In this document: one piece after another, positions 55,577 to 63,404 of the stretch
Layout: every line of letters begins with the position of its first letter
Position numbering within the stretch: position 1 is the first letter of the stretch
Source of the DNA: Methylobacterium aquaticum
GTDB taxonomy: Bacteria; Pseudomonadota; Alphaproteobacteria; Rhizobiales; Beijerinckiaceae
Reading direction: 5' to 3'
Assembly (NCBI RefSeq): GCF_016804325.1
Contig: NZ_CP043627.1
Coordinates: forward strand, 1,324,001 to 1,388,000
Length of the DNA stretch: 64,000 nt
The notes under the pieces: generated by a model
What the model was told of the DNA's origin: nothing
The model's input: only the letters and a program-made list of their open reading frames with translations
The model's database searches: none
Program-made: the position numbers and the translations under genes

Positions 55577-56371
55577 TCAGCTCCCTGCGGCCGGGACGCA
55601 GCCGGGAAACACCGCGAAGCCGTCGTCCCGCACCCGGTCGAGGATCCGGCGATATTCCGGCTCGCAGGGCGTGCCGGCGGCGATCCGGCCGTATGGCGCG
55701 CCGTCCGGCACGCTGCGTTCCGGCACCAGGGCGAGCGGCGTCGCGGCGGGCGTGAGCTGCGCGCCCCTGCCCGAGACGAGGGTCGTCAGGATGCCGAACA
55801 TCTCGCCCTGGATGGTCGGCCGGCCGAGCATCGCCAGCCGGTACTGCCCCTGAAACTCGGTGACGAGGTAGACGTGGCCCGACTGGTTGGGCACCGAGAC
55901 GGTGCCGGTCTGGGCGAAGGGCGCGTCGATCCGCTCGGCCTCGCGAAAGACCAGGCGGTCGCGGTCCGCGTCCCAGGCGATCTCGGTCCGGTAGGCGAAG
56001 ATCGCGCCCTCCTGCCCGAAGGACGGCCGGAGCGTGAGGTAGCGCCCTTCGAGGAAGGCCACCGCCGCGCGGGTATAGGAGCCGAAGGCCTCGGGCGCCG
56101 GGCGGGGCGCCGCCTCCCGGCGCGGCGGCGCCTGCCGAAGCGGCGTCGCCAGCGCCTCCTCCAGGCGGATCGTCGTGGCGAGCGTGAACGGCCGGCGGCC
56201 GGACAGGGCCTTCTCCAGGGTCGAGAGGCTGATCCGCGCCGCATCCGCCAGGGCCTGGCGCGACATCCGGCGGCGGGCCAGGGCCTCGCGCACCGCATCC
56301 GCCACCGCCCGGCTCTGCCCTTCGGGGAGATCGGCCTCGCCGGTATCGGGAGCGGCGTCGAGGGGCGGCAT
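55577..56371 (-). CDS. XRE-type helix-turn-helix regulator of the sortase locus
   Basis: This 264-residue protein has an HTH near residues 20-75 (ADAVREALARRRMSRQALAD; AARISLSTLEKALSGRRPFT) and a C-terminal sensing domain of about 170 residues with FGSYTRAAVAFLEGRYLTLR, YRTEIAWDADRDRLVFREAE and GHVYLVTEFQGQYRLAMLGR. I do not recognise the sensor family. ATG 56371 is preferred: the possible upstream start at 56530 would translate a tandem DNA repeat array into a low-complexity tail (GSAGARKGSAGARKGSEG). The array looks instead like its own operator. It is the last of three leftward genes with the sortase and its vWA substrate. Confidence 0.8.
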   Translation of the reverse strand: MPPLDAAPDTGEADLPEGQSRAVADAVREALARRRMSRQALADAARISLSTLEKALSGRRPFTLATTIRLEEALATPLRQAPPRREAAPRPAPEAFGSYTRAAVAFLEGRYLTLRPSFGQEGAIFAYRTEIAWDADRDRLVFREAERIDAPFAQTGTVSVPNQSGHVYLVTEFQGQYRLAMLGRPTIQGEMFGILTTLVSGRGAQLTPAATPLALVPERSVPDGAPYGRIAAGTPCEPEYRRILDRVRDDGFAVFPGCVPAAGS

Positions 56372-56376
56372 CCTGC

Positions 56377-56499
56377 GGGTTCCTTCCGAACCCGGGCGGG
56401 TTCCTTCCGAACCCTTGCGGGCTCCTGCCGAACCCTTGCGGGCTCCTGCCGAACCCGTTCGCCCCCTCCCCGGGATGCGGGCGGGTTCCGGACGAACCC
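56377..56499. promoter_or_regulatory. Array of five operator-like dyads with ~21-bp period
   Basis: Units starting at 56377, 56398, 56419, 56440 and 56483 each consist of GGGTTC (or GGGCTC), a few bases and GAACCC. For example GGGTTCCTTCCGAACCC is a dyad. The first four are spaced exactly 21 bp, and the fifth is 43 bp further on. Sites spaced by two helical turns lie on one face of DNA, as in cooperative repressor arrays. It sits directly upstream of the XRE gene start. Confidence 0.6.
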
Positions 56500-56526
56500 G
56501 CACGAAACCGCACGCCTTCCCCGCCG

Positions 56527-57090
56527 TCAAGGTTCGGTACTCTCCGTCGCCTCGACCACCAGGCGTTCGGGGCCCGGCATGACGGCGTCGAGCGGCCAGC
56601 AGGTGACCAGCGCGAGGCGCCGCCCCGGCGCGTCCGGATCGAGACCGGACCGGTCAAAGCGCACGACCCGGGACCCGGTGACCCGGAAGGCGACGATCCG
56701 CCCGTCCCGCCGTTGCACCTCGACCGGATCGCCGGGGGCGAGGCGGCCGAGGCTGCGGAACTGGGTGTCGCGGTGGGCGGCGTAGACCGCAAGCCCCGGC
56801 GGCTCGCCGGCCTCCTTCGTGCCCTCGACATGTCCCGGCCCGAAGGCCAGGGCCTGCCCGCTCGCCCCGGCGAGCACCAGGTAGGATTCGCCGAGGCTCG
56901 GGAAACCGATGCGGGCGACCGGGGCGGTGTCGGCCCAGGGCCAGGGCCGGACCGGCCCGCCTTCCGCGAGGCTGCGGGCGAAGGCGCGGGCGAGCAGGGC
57001 CTGCGCCAGGGCCGCCTTGGCGGGGATCCAGGCGCCCTCCGCCGCGAGGACGAGGCCGGCGGCGGCCAGGAGGGCCGGGAGCGCCCTCAC
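56527..57090 (-). CDS. Class GN (marine proteobacterial type) sortase
   Basis: This 187-residue protein starts at GTG 57090. An N-terminal membrane anchor (VRALPALLAAAGLVLAAEGA) is followed by the sortase beta-barrel: ARIGFPSLGESYLVLAGAS, the catalytic His in LAVYAAHRDTQFRSLGRLAP, the catalytic Cys in LALVTCWPLDAVMP, and Arg in PERLVVEATE. The class GN sortase is typically paired in proteobacteria with one dedicated VIT/vWA substrate, which is the adjacent upstream gene here (GTGA overlap). It would cleave LPxTA-type signals and attach the protein in the envelope. Confidence 0.88.
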   Translation of the reverse strand: MRALPALLAAAGLVLAAEGAWIPAKAALAQALLARAFARSLAEGGPVRPWPWADTAPVARIGFPSLGESYLVLAGASGQALAFGPGHVEGTKEAGEPPGLAVYAAHRDTQFRSLGRLAPGDPVEVQRRDGRIVAFRVTGSRVVRFDRSGLDPDAPGRRLALVTCWPLDAVMPGPERLVVEATESTEP

Positions 57091-59246
57091 CGCGCCACCC
57101 TCCGGCCGCCGATCCGCAGCAGCAGGGCGAGGGCGAGGAGGACGGCGCCGAGCATCAGCCGGACCTCGTGATCCGTCGCGGTCTGCGGCAGGGCGATGCC
57201 GCGGGCGGCGGCCGGGATCAGCTCGGCCCTCCGGTGCAGGATCGGATCCGGGTCGTGCGGGACGTCCTGGCCGAACAGGGCCTCGAAATCCCAGCCGGCC
57301 GGCAGGTTGAGCGGCAGGTCGGCGCGCGCGAGGCGGGCGCCGCGCGGCCGGCGCGGGGTGGCGTCGATCGCGACGAGCGAGGTCAGGCGCGTCGTCAGGC
57401 CGTGATCGAGGGCGAGCCGCAGGATCGCCGCATCGGACGCCTCCGGGGTCATCCGCCCGGTGATCCGTGCGGTCTCCGCCTCGCCGATCCGGGCCCGGGC
57501 CCAGACCTTGCCGATGCCGGCCCCCTCCTGCGCCCGGTCGAGGTCCAGCACGGTGCGCCAGGGCGTATCGCCGATCCGGCCGGTGAGGGTGAGCGTCCCC
57601 AGAGTGGGCCTCCCCTCGGCAGGCCGCATCCGCGCCGCGATCGTCACCGGCTCGCCGCGATAGAGGTCCGGCAGCTGCGCGGGCGTCACCTCGGCTTCCT
57701 CCGAGAAGGTCGCGGCGAGATCGGTGACGACCGGGCTCTCGAGCTTGACCAGCAGGTCGCGCATCCGGTCGGCGACCTCGGCCACCGAGGCGATCTGCGT
57801 GAAGGTGCCCCGGCCGAGCTCGGCGGCGTGGCGCATCAGGTGGCCGTTCGGGGCCGAGCCGATCCCGACCATGAACAGCCGGGTGCGCCCGCGCTCCTCG
57901 GCGACGGCCTGGAAGATCCGCGCCTCGTCGCCGATCGCCCCGTCGGTGAGGAACACCACCTGGCGCACCCGCCCGGTTTCCTCGGGATGGGCGTCCTCGA
58001 GCGCGGCCCGGAGCGGTGCCAGCATCTCGGTGCCGCCCCGCGCCTCGAGCCCGGCGACGAAGCGCTTCGCCTGCGCGAGATGGTCCGCATCGGCGGCCAC
58101 CACATCCGGGAAGACCGTCTCCATCGTGTCGTCGAAGCGGACCACGTTGAAGCGGTCGCCCGGGCGCAGCCGGTCGAGGCCGACGAGCAGGCTCGCCTTG
58201 GCCTGGCGGATCGAGGTGCCGCCCATTGAGCCCGAATTGTCGATGACGAAGATCACGTCCCGCGGCGCCGGGGCGGCCGGGAGCGCGGCGGCGGGCGGGG
58301 TCACGACGGCGAGCACGGTCTGCGTGCCGGCCTTGCGCTCGCGGAACAGGCCGAGTGCGGGGGCGGCCCCGGGGGCGGGCGTCCAGGTCAGCTCGAAATC
58401 CCGGTCGGCGGCGGTGGCGCCGTCGCGCAGGGCGATGCGGCGCTCGTCTTCGGAGGGTGCCTCGACGGTGATCGCGTGGGTGGCGCTCGCCACGCTGCCG
58501 AGGGGGAAGCCGGCCTTGAGGTCGATCGCGAGGGTCAGCGGGTTGACCGGAGCGTGGCGCGACGGATCGAGCACCGGGCCAAAGATGGCGTTCCGGTCGG
58601 GCACGGGATCGGGCTCGCCGGGACGATCGGCGGCGGGCAGCAGAGCCGGCGGGGCGGGGTTGTAGCGCGGGGCGGCGACGGTCGGCAGGCGTAGGGAATA
58701 GGTGTCGCCGGAGCGGCGCACGGTCTGCTGGTACTGGATCTGCACGATTACGGTCTCGCCGGGGCCGATATTGGCGACCGCGTTGGTGAACAGGTTCGGC
58801 CGCTGCTGCTCGATCAGGGCCGCCGCCTTGCCCTCGTCCCGGGCGGCCTCGTAGTCGCGCCGCGCCGCCTGTCGCTCGCGGATGTCCGCGACGATCACCC
58901 TGTCGCCGACCACGAGCCGCATCGCGTCGACGGCGGCATCCTCCGGCAGGGGGAACAGGTAGGTGCCCTCGACCCATTCCGTGGTGGTGTTGCGAAACGC
59001 CTGGGTGATCGTGGCCCGCGCGGTCGGACCGCTCACCGCGATGGCCGCATCGGCGGCAAGGCGCGGCGCCTCGACCGGCGCCGACCCGCCATGGCGCAGG
59101 ATCAGGGTGCCGCCGCCTCCCTCCTCCGCACGGGCCGGCGGTCCGCCGAGGACGGTGAGCAGGGCTGCGACGAGCGGGCCGAGGAGGAGGTTGCGGGGCA
59201 GCGGCTCGGGCATCGAGCGGGGGCCGGAGATGGAGCGTCGGAGCAT
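57087..59246 (-). CDS. VIT and vWA domain protein, dedicated sortase substrate
   Basis: This 719-residue protein starts at ATG 59246. A signal-anchor (PRNLLLGPLVAALLTVLGG) precedes a VIT domain (about 40-165: TITQAFRNTTTEWVEGTYLF, PLPEDAAVDAMRLVVGDRV), then a von Willebrand A domain (about 325-495) with the MIDAS motif DVIFVIDNSGSMGGTSIRQA. The C-terminus has a sortase sorting signal: LPQTA near residue 686, a hydrophobic helix (MLGAVLLALALLLRI) and a basic tail GGRRVAR. This is the proteobacterial single-substrate sortase system. Protein- or metal-dependent adhesion is likely. It is the first gene of the leftward sortase operon. Confidence 0.9.
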   Translation of the reverse strand: MLRRSISGPRSMPEPLPRNLLLGPLVAALLTVLGGPPARAEEGGGGTLILRHGGSAPVEAPRLAADAAIAVSGPTARATITQAFRNTTTEWVEGTYLFPLPEDAAVDAMRLVVGDRVIVADIRERQAARRDYEAARDEGKAAALIEQQRPNLFTNAVANIGPGETVIVQIQYQQTVRRSGDTYSLRLPTVAAPRYNPAPPALLPAADRPGEPDPVPDRNAIFGPVLDPSRHAPVNPLTLAIDLKAGFPLGSVASATHAITVEAPSEDERRIALRDGATAADRDFELTWTPAPGAAPALGLFRERKAGTQTVLAVVTPPAAALPAAPAPRDVIFVIDNSGSMGGTSIRQAKASLLVGLDRLRPGDRFNVVRFDDTMETVFPDVVAADADHLAQAKRFVAGLEARGGTEMLAPLRAALEDAHPEETGRVRQVVFLTDGAIGDEARIFQAVAEERGRTRLFMVGIGSAPNGHLMRHAAELGRGTFTQIASVAEVADRMRDLLVKLESPVVTDLAATFSEEAEVTPAQLPDLYRGEPVTIAARMRPAEGRPTLGTLTLTGRIGDTPWRTVLDLDRAQEGAGIGKVWARARIGEAETARITGRMTPEASDAAILRLALDHGLTTRLTSLVAIDATPRRPRGARLARADLPLNLPAGWDFEALFGQDVPHDPDPILHRRAELIPAAARGIALPQTATDHEVRLMLGAVLLALALLLRIGGRRVAR

Positions 59247-59566
59247 CGGATGTCGTCCTCGTTGGCGCCGCCGGTTCGGGACCCGGCCGACCCCGAGGCT
59301 CGCGCGGGCCGGGCCTTGCCGCCACGGGACGCTTCGCCAACCTTCCGGCCGCGTGCGCACCGACGTGGGGGACGCAGCCCCGAGCGCGGCGTGGCGGTGC
59401 CGGCCCGTCCGGGTTCGTCCTGGTTCGTCCGCCGCCGGCGTCGAGCGCTCGCCGCCAACTGGACCGGCGCGAAGGGGCGGAACTGGCCGTGGGCGATGGG
59501 CCGGAGACCCGCTAATGGCCCCGCTTGCCCGGTACCGGCCGGCGCCCCCATCGCCCCGAGTGGCCC
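59247..59566. other. Divergent intergenic region
   Basis: About 320 bases separate the leftward sortase operon and the rightward LysE gene. It presumably carries both promoters. No GGGTTC-type dyads like those before the XRE gene were seen here, and no gene is supported. Confidence 0.4.
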
Positions 59567-60211
59567 ATGCCCGATCCGACCTCCCTCGCCCTGTTCTGCG
59601 CGGCGTCCCTGGTGCTCGCCGTCACGCCCGGTCCCGGGCTGTTCTACGTCGCCGCCCGGAGCCTCGCCGGGGGCCGCGCCGAGGGCGTGGCATCGAGCTT
59701 CGGCACGGGCCTCGGCGGCATGGTCCACGTCCTGGCGGGCGGTCTCGGGGTGTCCGCCCTCGTGCTCGCCAGCGCGGAGCTGTTCACGGTGCTGAAGCTG
59801 CTGGGTGCGGCCTATCTGGTCTGGATCGGCTGGCGCACCTTGCGCGCCGCCCGCCGCGACGGGGTGGCCGTCCCCCCGGGCGATGCGCCCTCGGGCGGGG
59901 CCGCGCGGGCCTTCCGCGACGGCGTGCTGGTCGAGGCCCTGAACCCGAAGACCGCGGCGTTCTTCCTCGCCTTCGTGCCCCAGTTCGTCGATCCGGCGGC
60001 CGGGGGCGTCGCGCTTCAGTTCGTGGTGCTCGGCGCCGTCTCGGTCGGCCTCAACACGCTCGCCGACCTCGCCGTCGCCGTCGCGGCGAGCCGCCTGCGC
60101 AAGGGCGCCGCCGCCCGCCCCGGGCTAGTCCGCCGCCTGCGCGAGGCCTCGGGTGCCGCGATGATCGCCCTCGGGGCCGGCCTCGCCCTCGCGCGGCGGC
60201 CCGCCGCCTGA
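59567..60211 (+). CDS. LysE/RhtB family amino-acid exporter
   Basis: This 214-residue protein has six predicted helices. ATG 59567 is chosen; the N-terminal LALFCAASLVLAVTPGPGLF, YVAARSLAGGRAEGVASSFG, carries the TPGP motif of the family, and EALNPKTAAFFLAFVPQFVD holds the N-P-K-x-x-x-F motif. The exported compound is probably an amino acid. It lies 24 bp upstream of the DHDPS-like gene, so the two may be co-transcribed. Confidence 0.88.
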   Translation: MPDPTSLALFCAASLVLAVTPGPGLFYVAARSLAGGRAEGVASSFGTGLGGMVHVLAGGLGVSALVLASAELFTVLKLLGAAYLVWIGWRTLRAARRDGVAVPPGDAPSGGAARAFRDGVLVEALNPKTAAFFLAFVPQFVDPAAGGVALQFVVLGAVSVGLNTLADLAVAVAASRLRKGAAARPGLVRRLREASGAAMIALGAGLALARRPAA

Positions 60212-60235
60212 CGCTCACGACCAAGGACGACACCG

Positions 60236-61126
60236 ATGCATTTCACCGGACTCTCCGCCTTTCCGATCACGCCCGCCGATGCCGGGGGCCACGTCGACGG
60301 CCCGGCCCTGCGCCGGCTCGTCGCCCGGTTATGCGCGGCCGGCGTCGATTCGATCGGCGTCCTCGGCAGCACCGGCTCCTATCCCTACCTCACCCGCGAG
60401 GAGCGCCGCCGGGCGCTTGAGGCGGCCCTCGACGAGGCGGGCGGCCGGGTGCCGGTGATGGCCGGCATCGGTGCGCTGCGGACCGACGAGGCGGTGCGGC
60501 TGGCCCAGGACGCGAGGGCGGCCGGTGCCGCGGCCGGGCTCCTCGCGGCGGTGTCCTACACGCCGCTCACCGACGACGAGGTGTTCGCCCATGTCGTCAC
60601 GGTGGCGCAGGAGAGCGGATTGCCGCTCTGCCTCTACGACAATCCCTCGACCACCCATTTCCGGTTCGGCCCGGAGCTGATCGGCCGCCTGAGCCGGGTG
60701 CCCGGCATCGTCGCGGTGAAGAGCCCGGGGCAGGAACCGGAGGCGGTGGCGGGCCACCTCGCGGCGTTGCGGGCGGCGGTGCCGCCGGGCTTCTCGCTGG
60801 GCTATAGCGGCGACTGGCTCGCCACCGAGGCGATGCTCGCCGGCGCGGAGGCCTGGTACAGCGTCGTCGCCGGGATGTTCCCGGAGGCCGCCGTGGCGAT
60901 CGTCCGGGCCGTGCAGCGGGGGGACGCCGCCGAGGCGCGCCGGCTCGATGCCCGGCTCGAACCGCTCTGGGCGCTGTTCCGGCAGTCTTCGAGCCTGCGG
61001 GTCATGTATGCCTGCGCCGATCTCCTCGGCCTGACCCGGGCCGTGCCGCCGCGGCCGATCCTGCCGCTCGGCGAGGAGGCGCGGGGGCGGGTGGCGGAGG
61101 TGATCCGGGCGCTCGACCTCCGGTAG
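60236..61126 (+). CDS. Dihydrodipicolinate synthase family aldolase
   Basis: This 296-residue TIM-barrel class I aldolase has GVDSIGVLGSTGSYPYLTRE (the GTTGE-like loop changed to GSTGSYPYL), catalytic Tyr in LCLYDNPSTTHF and the Schiff-base Lys in GIVAVKSPGQEPEAV. Substitutions in the substrate loop suggest that it is not DapA but a catabolic lyase, such as a keto-acid or sugar-acid aldolase. It follows a LysE exporter and converges on TcuA. Confidence 0.88.
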   Translation: MHFTGLSAFPITPADAGGHVDGPALRRLVARLCAAGVDSIGVLGSTGSYPYLTREERRRALEAALDEAGGRVPVMAGIGALRTDEAVRLAQDARAAGAAAGLLAAVSYTPLTDDEVFAHVVTVAQESGLPLCLYDNPSTTHFRFGPELIGRLSRVPGIVAVKSPGQEPEAVAGHLAALRAAVPPGFSLGYSGDWLATEAMLAGAEAWYSVVAGMFPEAAVAIVRAVQRGDAAEARRLDARLEPLWALFRQSSSLRVMYACADLLGLTRAVPPRPILPLGEEARGRVAEVIRALDLR

Positions 61127-61153
61127 AGGCACCGATGTCCGGCCGGCGCGGGT

Positions 61154-62635
61154 TCAGCCGGCCCGCGCCGCCCCGTTCCCGGCCCGGCGCCCGAACACCA
61201 CGCCGGAGGTGAGGCCCGAGCCGCCCGGATAGCCGTTGAAGAACACGCCGCCGACCATCTCGCCGCAGGCATAGAGGCCGGGGATCGGTGCGCCGCTCTC
61301 GTGCAGGACCGCCCCGTCCCCGTCGACCTCGACGCCGCCATAGGTGAAGGTGATGCCGCCGGTGACCGGATAGGCCTTGAACGGGCCGGCCTCGATCCGC
61401 CGCGCCCAGTTCGATTTCGGGAGCGCGAGGCCCTTCGTGCCGCGCCCGTCCTTCACCGTCGGGTCGAAGGGCACGCTCTCGTCCACCGCCTGGTTGAAGG
61501 CCGCGATCGTCGCCCGCGCCTGGGCCTTATCGGTGAGGCCGTCGAGGCGGTCGATCAGGGCATCCAGCGTGTCGGCCTCGATGAAATGCGCATCGTGGAA
61601 CCGGTACTCGCTGTAGAGCAGCGGATCGACCGCCGCGTCGAAGATCTGCCAGGCGACGTGGCCGGGCTGCTCCATGATGGCGCGGCCGAACTGGGCGTAG
61701 GTGTAGTTGCGAAAATCCCTGCCCTCGTCGACGAAGCGCTCGCCGCGGGCATTCAGCATCACGCCCAGAAAGTAGCAGATCTTGCGGTAATGCTTGCGCT
61801 CGAGATGCGGCAGATCGAGATTGCCGTAGGGCGGGGTGAACCGGTCCATCGGCGTGGCGTGGCAGCCGCCGTAGAATCCGTGGCGACGGGCGCCGAGGCG
61901 GAACGCCATGGCGAGCCCGTCGCCCTGGTTGTGCGGCGTGCCGCGCACCTTGGCCTCCGCCCAGCCCGGCCCGATGAATTCCTCGCGCATCGCCGCATTG
62001 GCCTCGAAGCCGCCGCAGCCGAGCACCACCGCCCGCGCCCGGATCTCGCCCGTGCTCGTGCGCAGGCCGCGGACCCGGCCGCCCTCGACGATCAATTCCT
62101 CGGCGGCGCAGCCGTAGCGGATCTCGCCGCCGAGCGCCTCGAAGGCGGCGCGCTCGGCCTCGGCGAGGCCGTGGCCCTCGCCGCGGGTCGCCAGCGTCAG
62201 CCCGCCCCAGAAGACGTGGCGCCCGTCCTTCTCGAAGGATTGGCGGGAATAGATCGGCTCGAACTTCACCCCCCGCGAGGCGAGCCATCGCACGGCGTCG
62301 TAGCTCTCGGCGATCAGCGCCTGCTGCTCGCGGCTCAGGGGCCGGCCGTCGTTGAAGCCCAGGAGGTCGGCGGCGAAACGCTCGGCCGGATAGGCGCCGA
62401 AATCGGTGTTCGGGAGACGCGGGTCGTGCGGGTCCTCCAGCAGCGGCAGCAGGTCCTCGGCGCCGTCATAGACGAAGCGCATCGCGCCCGCCGTGTAGGC
62501 GGTGTTGCCGCCGGCGAGATCCCGCCCGGCCTTCTCGATCACCAGGACGCTGCGGCCCTGCTCGCGCCCGGCGATGGCCGCGCTCATCGCGGCATTGCCG
62601 GAGCCGACGACGACGATGTCCCACTCGGTTTTCAT
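61154..62635 (-). CDS. tcuA: FAD-dependent tricarballylate dehydrogenase-like protein (TcuA)
   Basis: This 493-residue flavoprotein of the fumarate reductase/succinate dehydrogenase family has DIVVVGSGNAAMSAAIAG (FAD-binding) at the N-terminus, GGNTAYTAGAMRFVYDG, RGTPHNQGDGLAMAFRLGA, YFLGVMLNARGERFVDEG and the C-terminal GGVEVDGDGAVL, GLYACGEMVGGVFFNGYPGG. These match TcuA, which oxidises tricarballylate to cis-aconitate. No TcuB or TcuC is adjacent, so a related tricarboxylate or carboxylate substrate is possible. It is divergent from a GntR regulator. Confidence 0.85.
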   Translation of the reverse strand: MKTEWDIVVVGSGNAAMSAAIAGREQGRSVLVIEKAGRDLAGGNTAYTAGAMRFVYDGAEDLLPLLEDPHDPRLPNTDFGAYPAERFAADLLGFNDGRPLSREQQALIAESYDAVRWLASRGVKFEPIYSRQSFEKDGRHVFWGGLTLATRGEGHGLAEAERAAFEALGGEIRYGCAAEELIVEGGRVRGLRTSTGEIRARAVVLGCGGFEANAAMREEFIGPGWAEAKVRGTPHNQGDGLAMAFRLGARRHGFYGGCHATPMDRFTPPYGNLDLPHLERKHYRKICYFLGVMLNARGERFVDEGRDFRNYTYAQFGRAIMEQPGHVAWQIFDAAVDPLLYSEYRFHDAHFIEADTLDALIDRLDGLTDKAQARATIAAFNQAVDESVPFDPTVKDGRGTKGLALPKSNWARRIEAGPFKAYPVTGGITFTYGGVEVDGDGAVLHESGAPIPGLYACGEMVGGVFFNGYPGGSGLTSGVVFGRRAGNGAARAG

Positions 62636-62661
62636 GGCGTTCCTCCGCCACCCGATATGCC

Positions 62662-62686
62662 ATTGTATGCGGCTGTATGCAACAAT
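62662..62686. promoter_or_regulatory. Candidate GntR/FCD operator between tcuA and the regulator
   Basis: ATTGTATGC ... GCAACAAT forms a 25-bp dyad (ATTGT-N15-ACAAT) with an internal direct repeat TGTATGC. FCD-type GntR regulators bind T-G-T-rich dyads in divergent promoters. An ATG at 62677 lies inside this site and is probably not a start. Confidence 0.5.
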
Positions 62687-62748
62687 GCCGGCTTGTCGCG
62701 GCGCGCGCCCTCGCGCACATCCCGGGCGAGGTTCGAGGACGGGGTGGG

Positions 62749-63402
62749 ATGACGGAGCGGGGATCGGGTGAGCCGCGCGGGGGCCAGAGCGCCTATGACC
62801 GCCTGCTCGGCGCCATCGAGGAGGGCGAATTGCCCCCCGGCAGCCGCCTGCGCGAGGCGGAGCTGGCCGAGCGCTTCGCGATCAGCCGCACGCCGGTGCG
62901 CGAGGCCCTGGCCCGGCTGGAGGCGCAGGGACTGGTGCGGCACGAGCCGCATCGCGGCGCCAGCGTGGCGCGGCTCGACTACGCACAGGTGACCGAGCTC
63001 TACGACCTGCGCGAGGTGCTGGAGGGCACGGCGGCGCGGCTCGCCGCCGTCCATGCCAGCGCGATCGAGGTCGAGATCCTGGAGGAGATGGTCGAGCGCG
63101 ACCGGGGCCTGATCGGCGATGCGGCGGCGCTGGCGCGCACCAACCGCCTGTTCCACCGCCAGATCCACGCCTGCGCCCATAACCGCTTCCTGCAGGGAAC
63201 GCTGGAGACGATGCGGCTCTCGCTCGTGCTCCTCTCCGGCACGACCCTTGCGCAAGGAGAGCGGGCCGCGGCGGCGATCGACGAGCATGCGGCGATCGTC
63301 GCCCGGATCCGCGCCCATGACGGCGACGGTGCCGAGGCGGCGGCGCGGACCCATATCCGGGCGGCGTTCAAGGCGCGGATCCGCCTGCACCAGGAGATGT
63401 GA
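62749..63402 (+). CDS. GntR family transcriptional regulator, FCD subfamily
   Basis: This 217-residue protein has an N-terminal winged helix (AYDRLLGAIEEGELPPGSRL, REAELAERFAISRTPVREAL) and a helical FCD effector domain (ELYDLREVLEGTAARLAAVH; NRLFHRQIHACAHNRFLQGT; HAAIVARIRAHDGDGAEAAA), with a His/Asp metal pocket typical of the family. ATG 62749 is chosen because upstream in-frame codons lie in the operator. It probably regulates divergent tcuA. Confidence 0.9.
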   Translation: MTERGSGEPRGGQSAYDRLLGAIEEGELPPGSRLREAELAERFAISRTPVREALARLEAQGLVRHEPHRGASVARLDYAQVTELYDLREVLEGTAARLAAVHASAIEVEILEEMVERDRGLIGDAAALARTNRLFHRQIHACAHNRFLQGTLETMRLSLVLLSGTTLAQGERAAAAIDEHAAIVARIRAHDGDGAEAAARTHIRAAFKARIRLHQEM

Positions 63403-63404
63403 GG

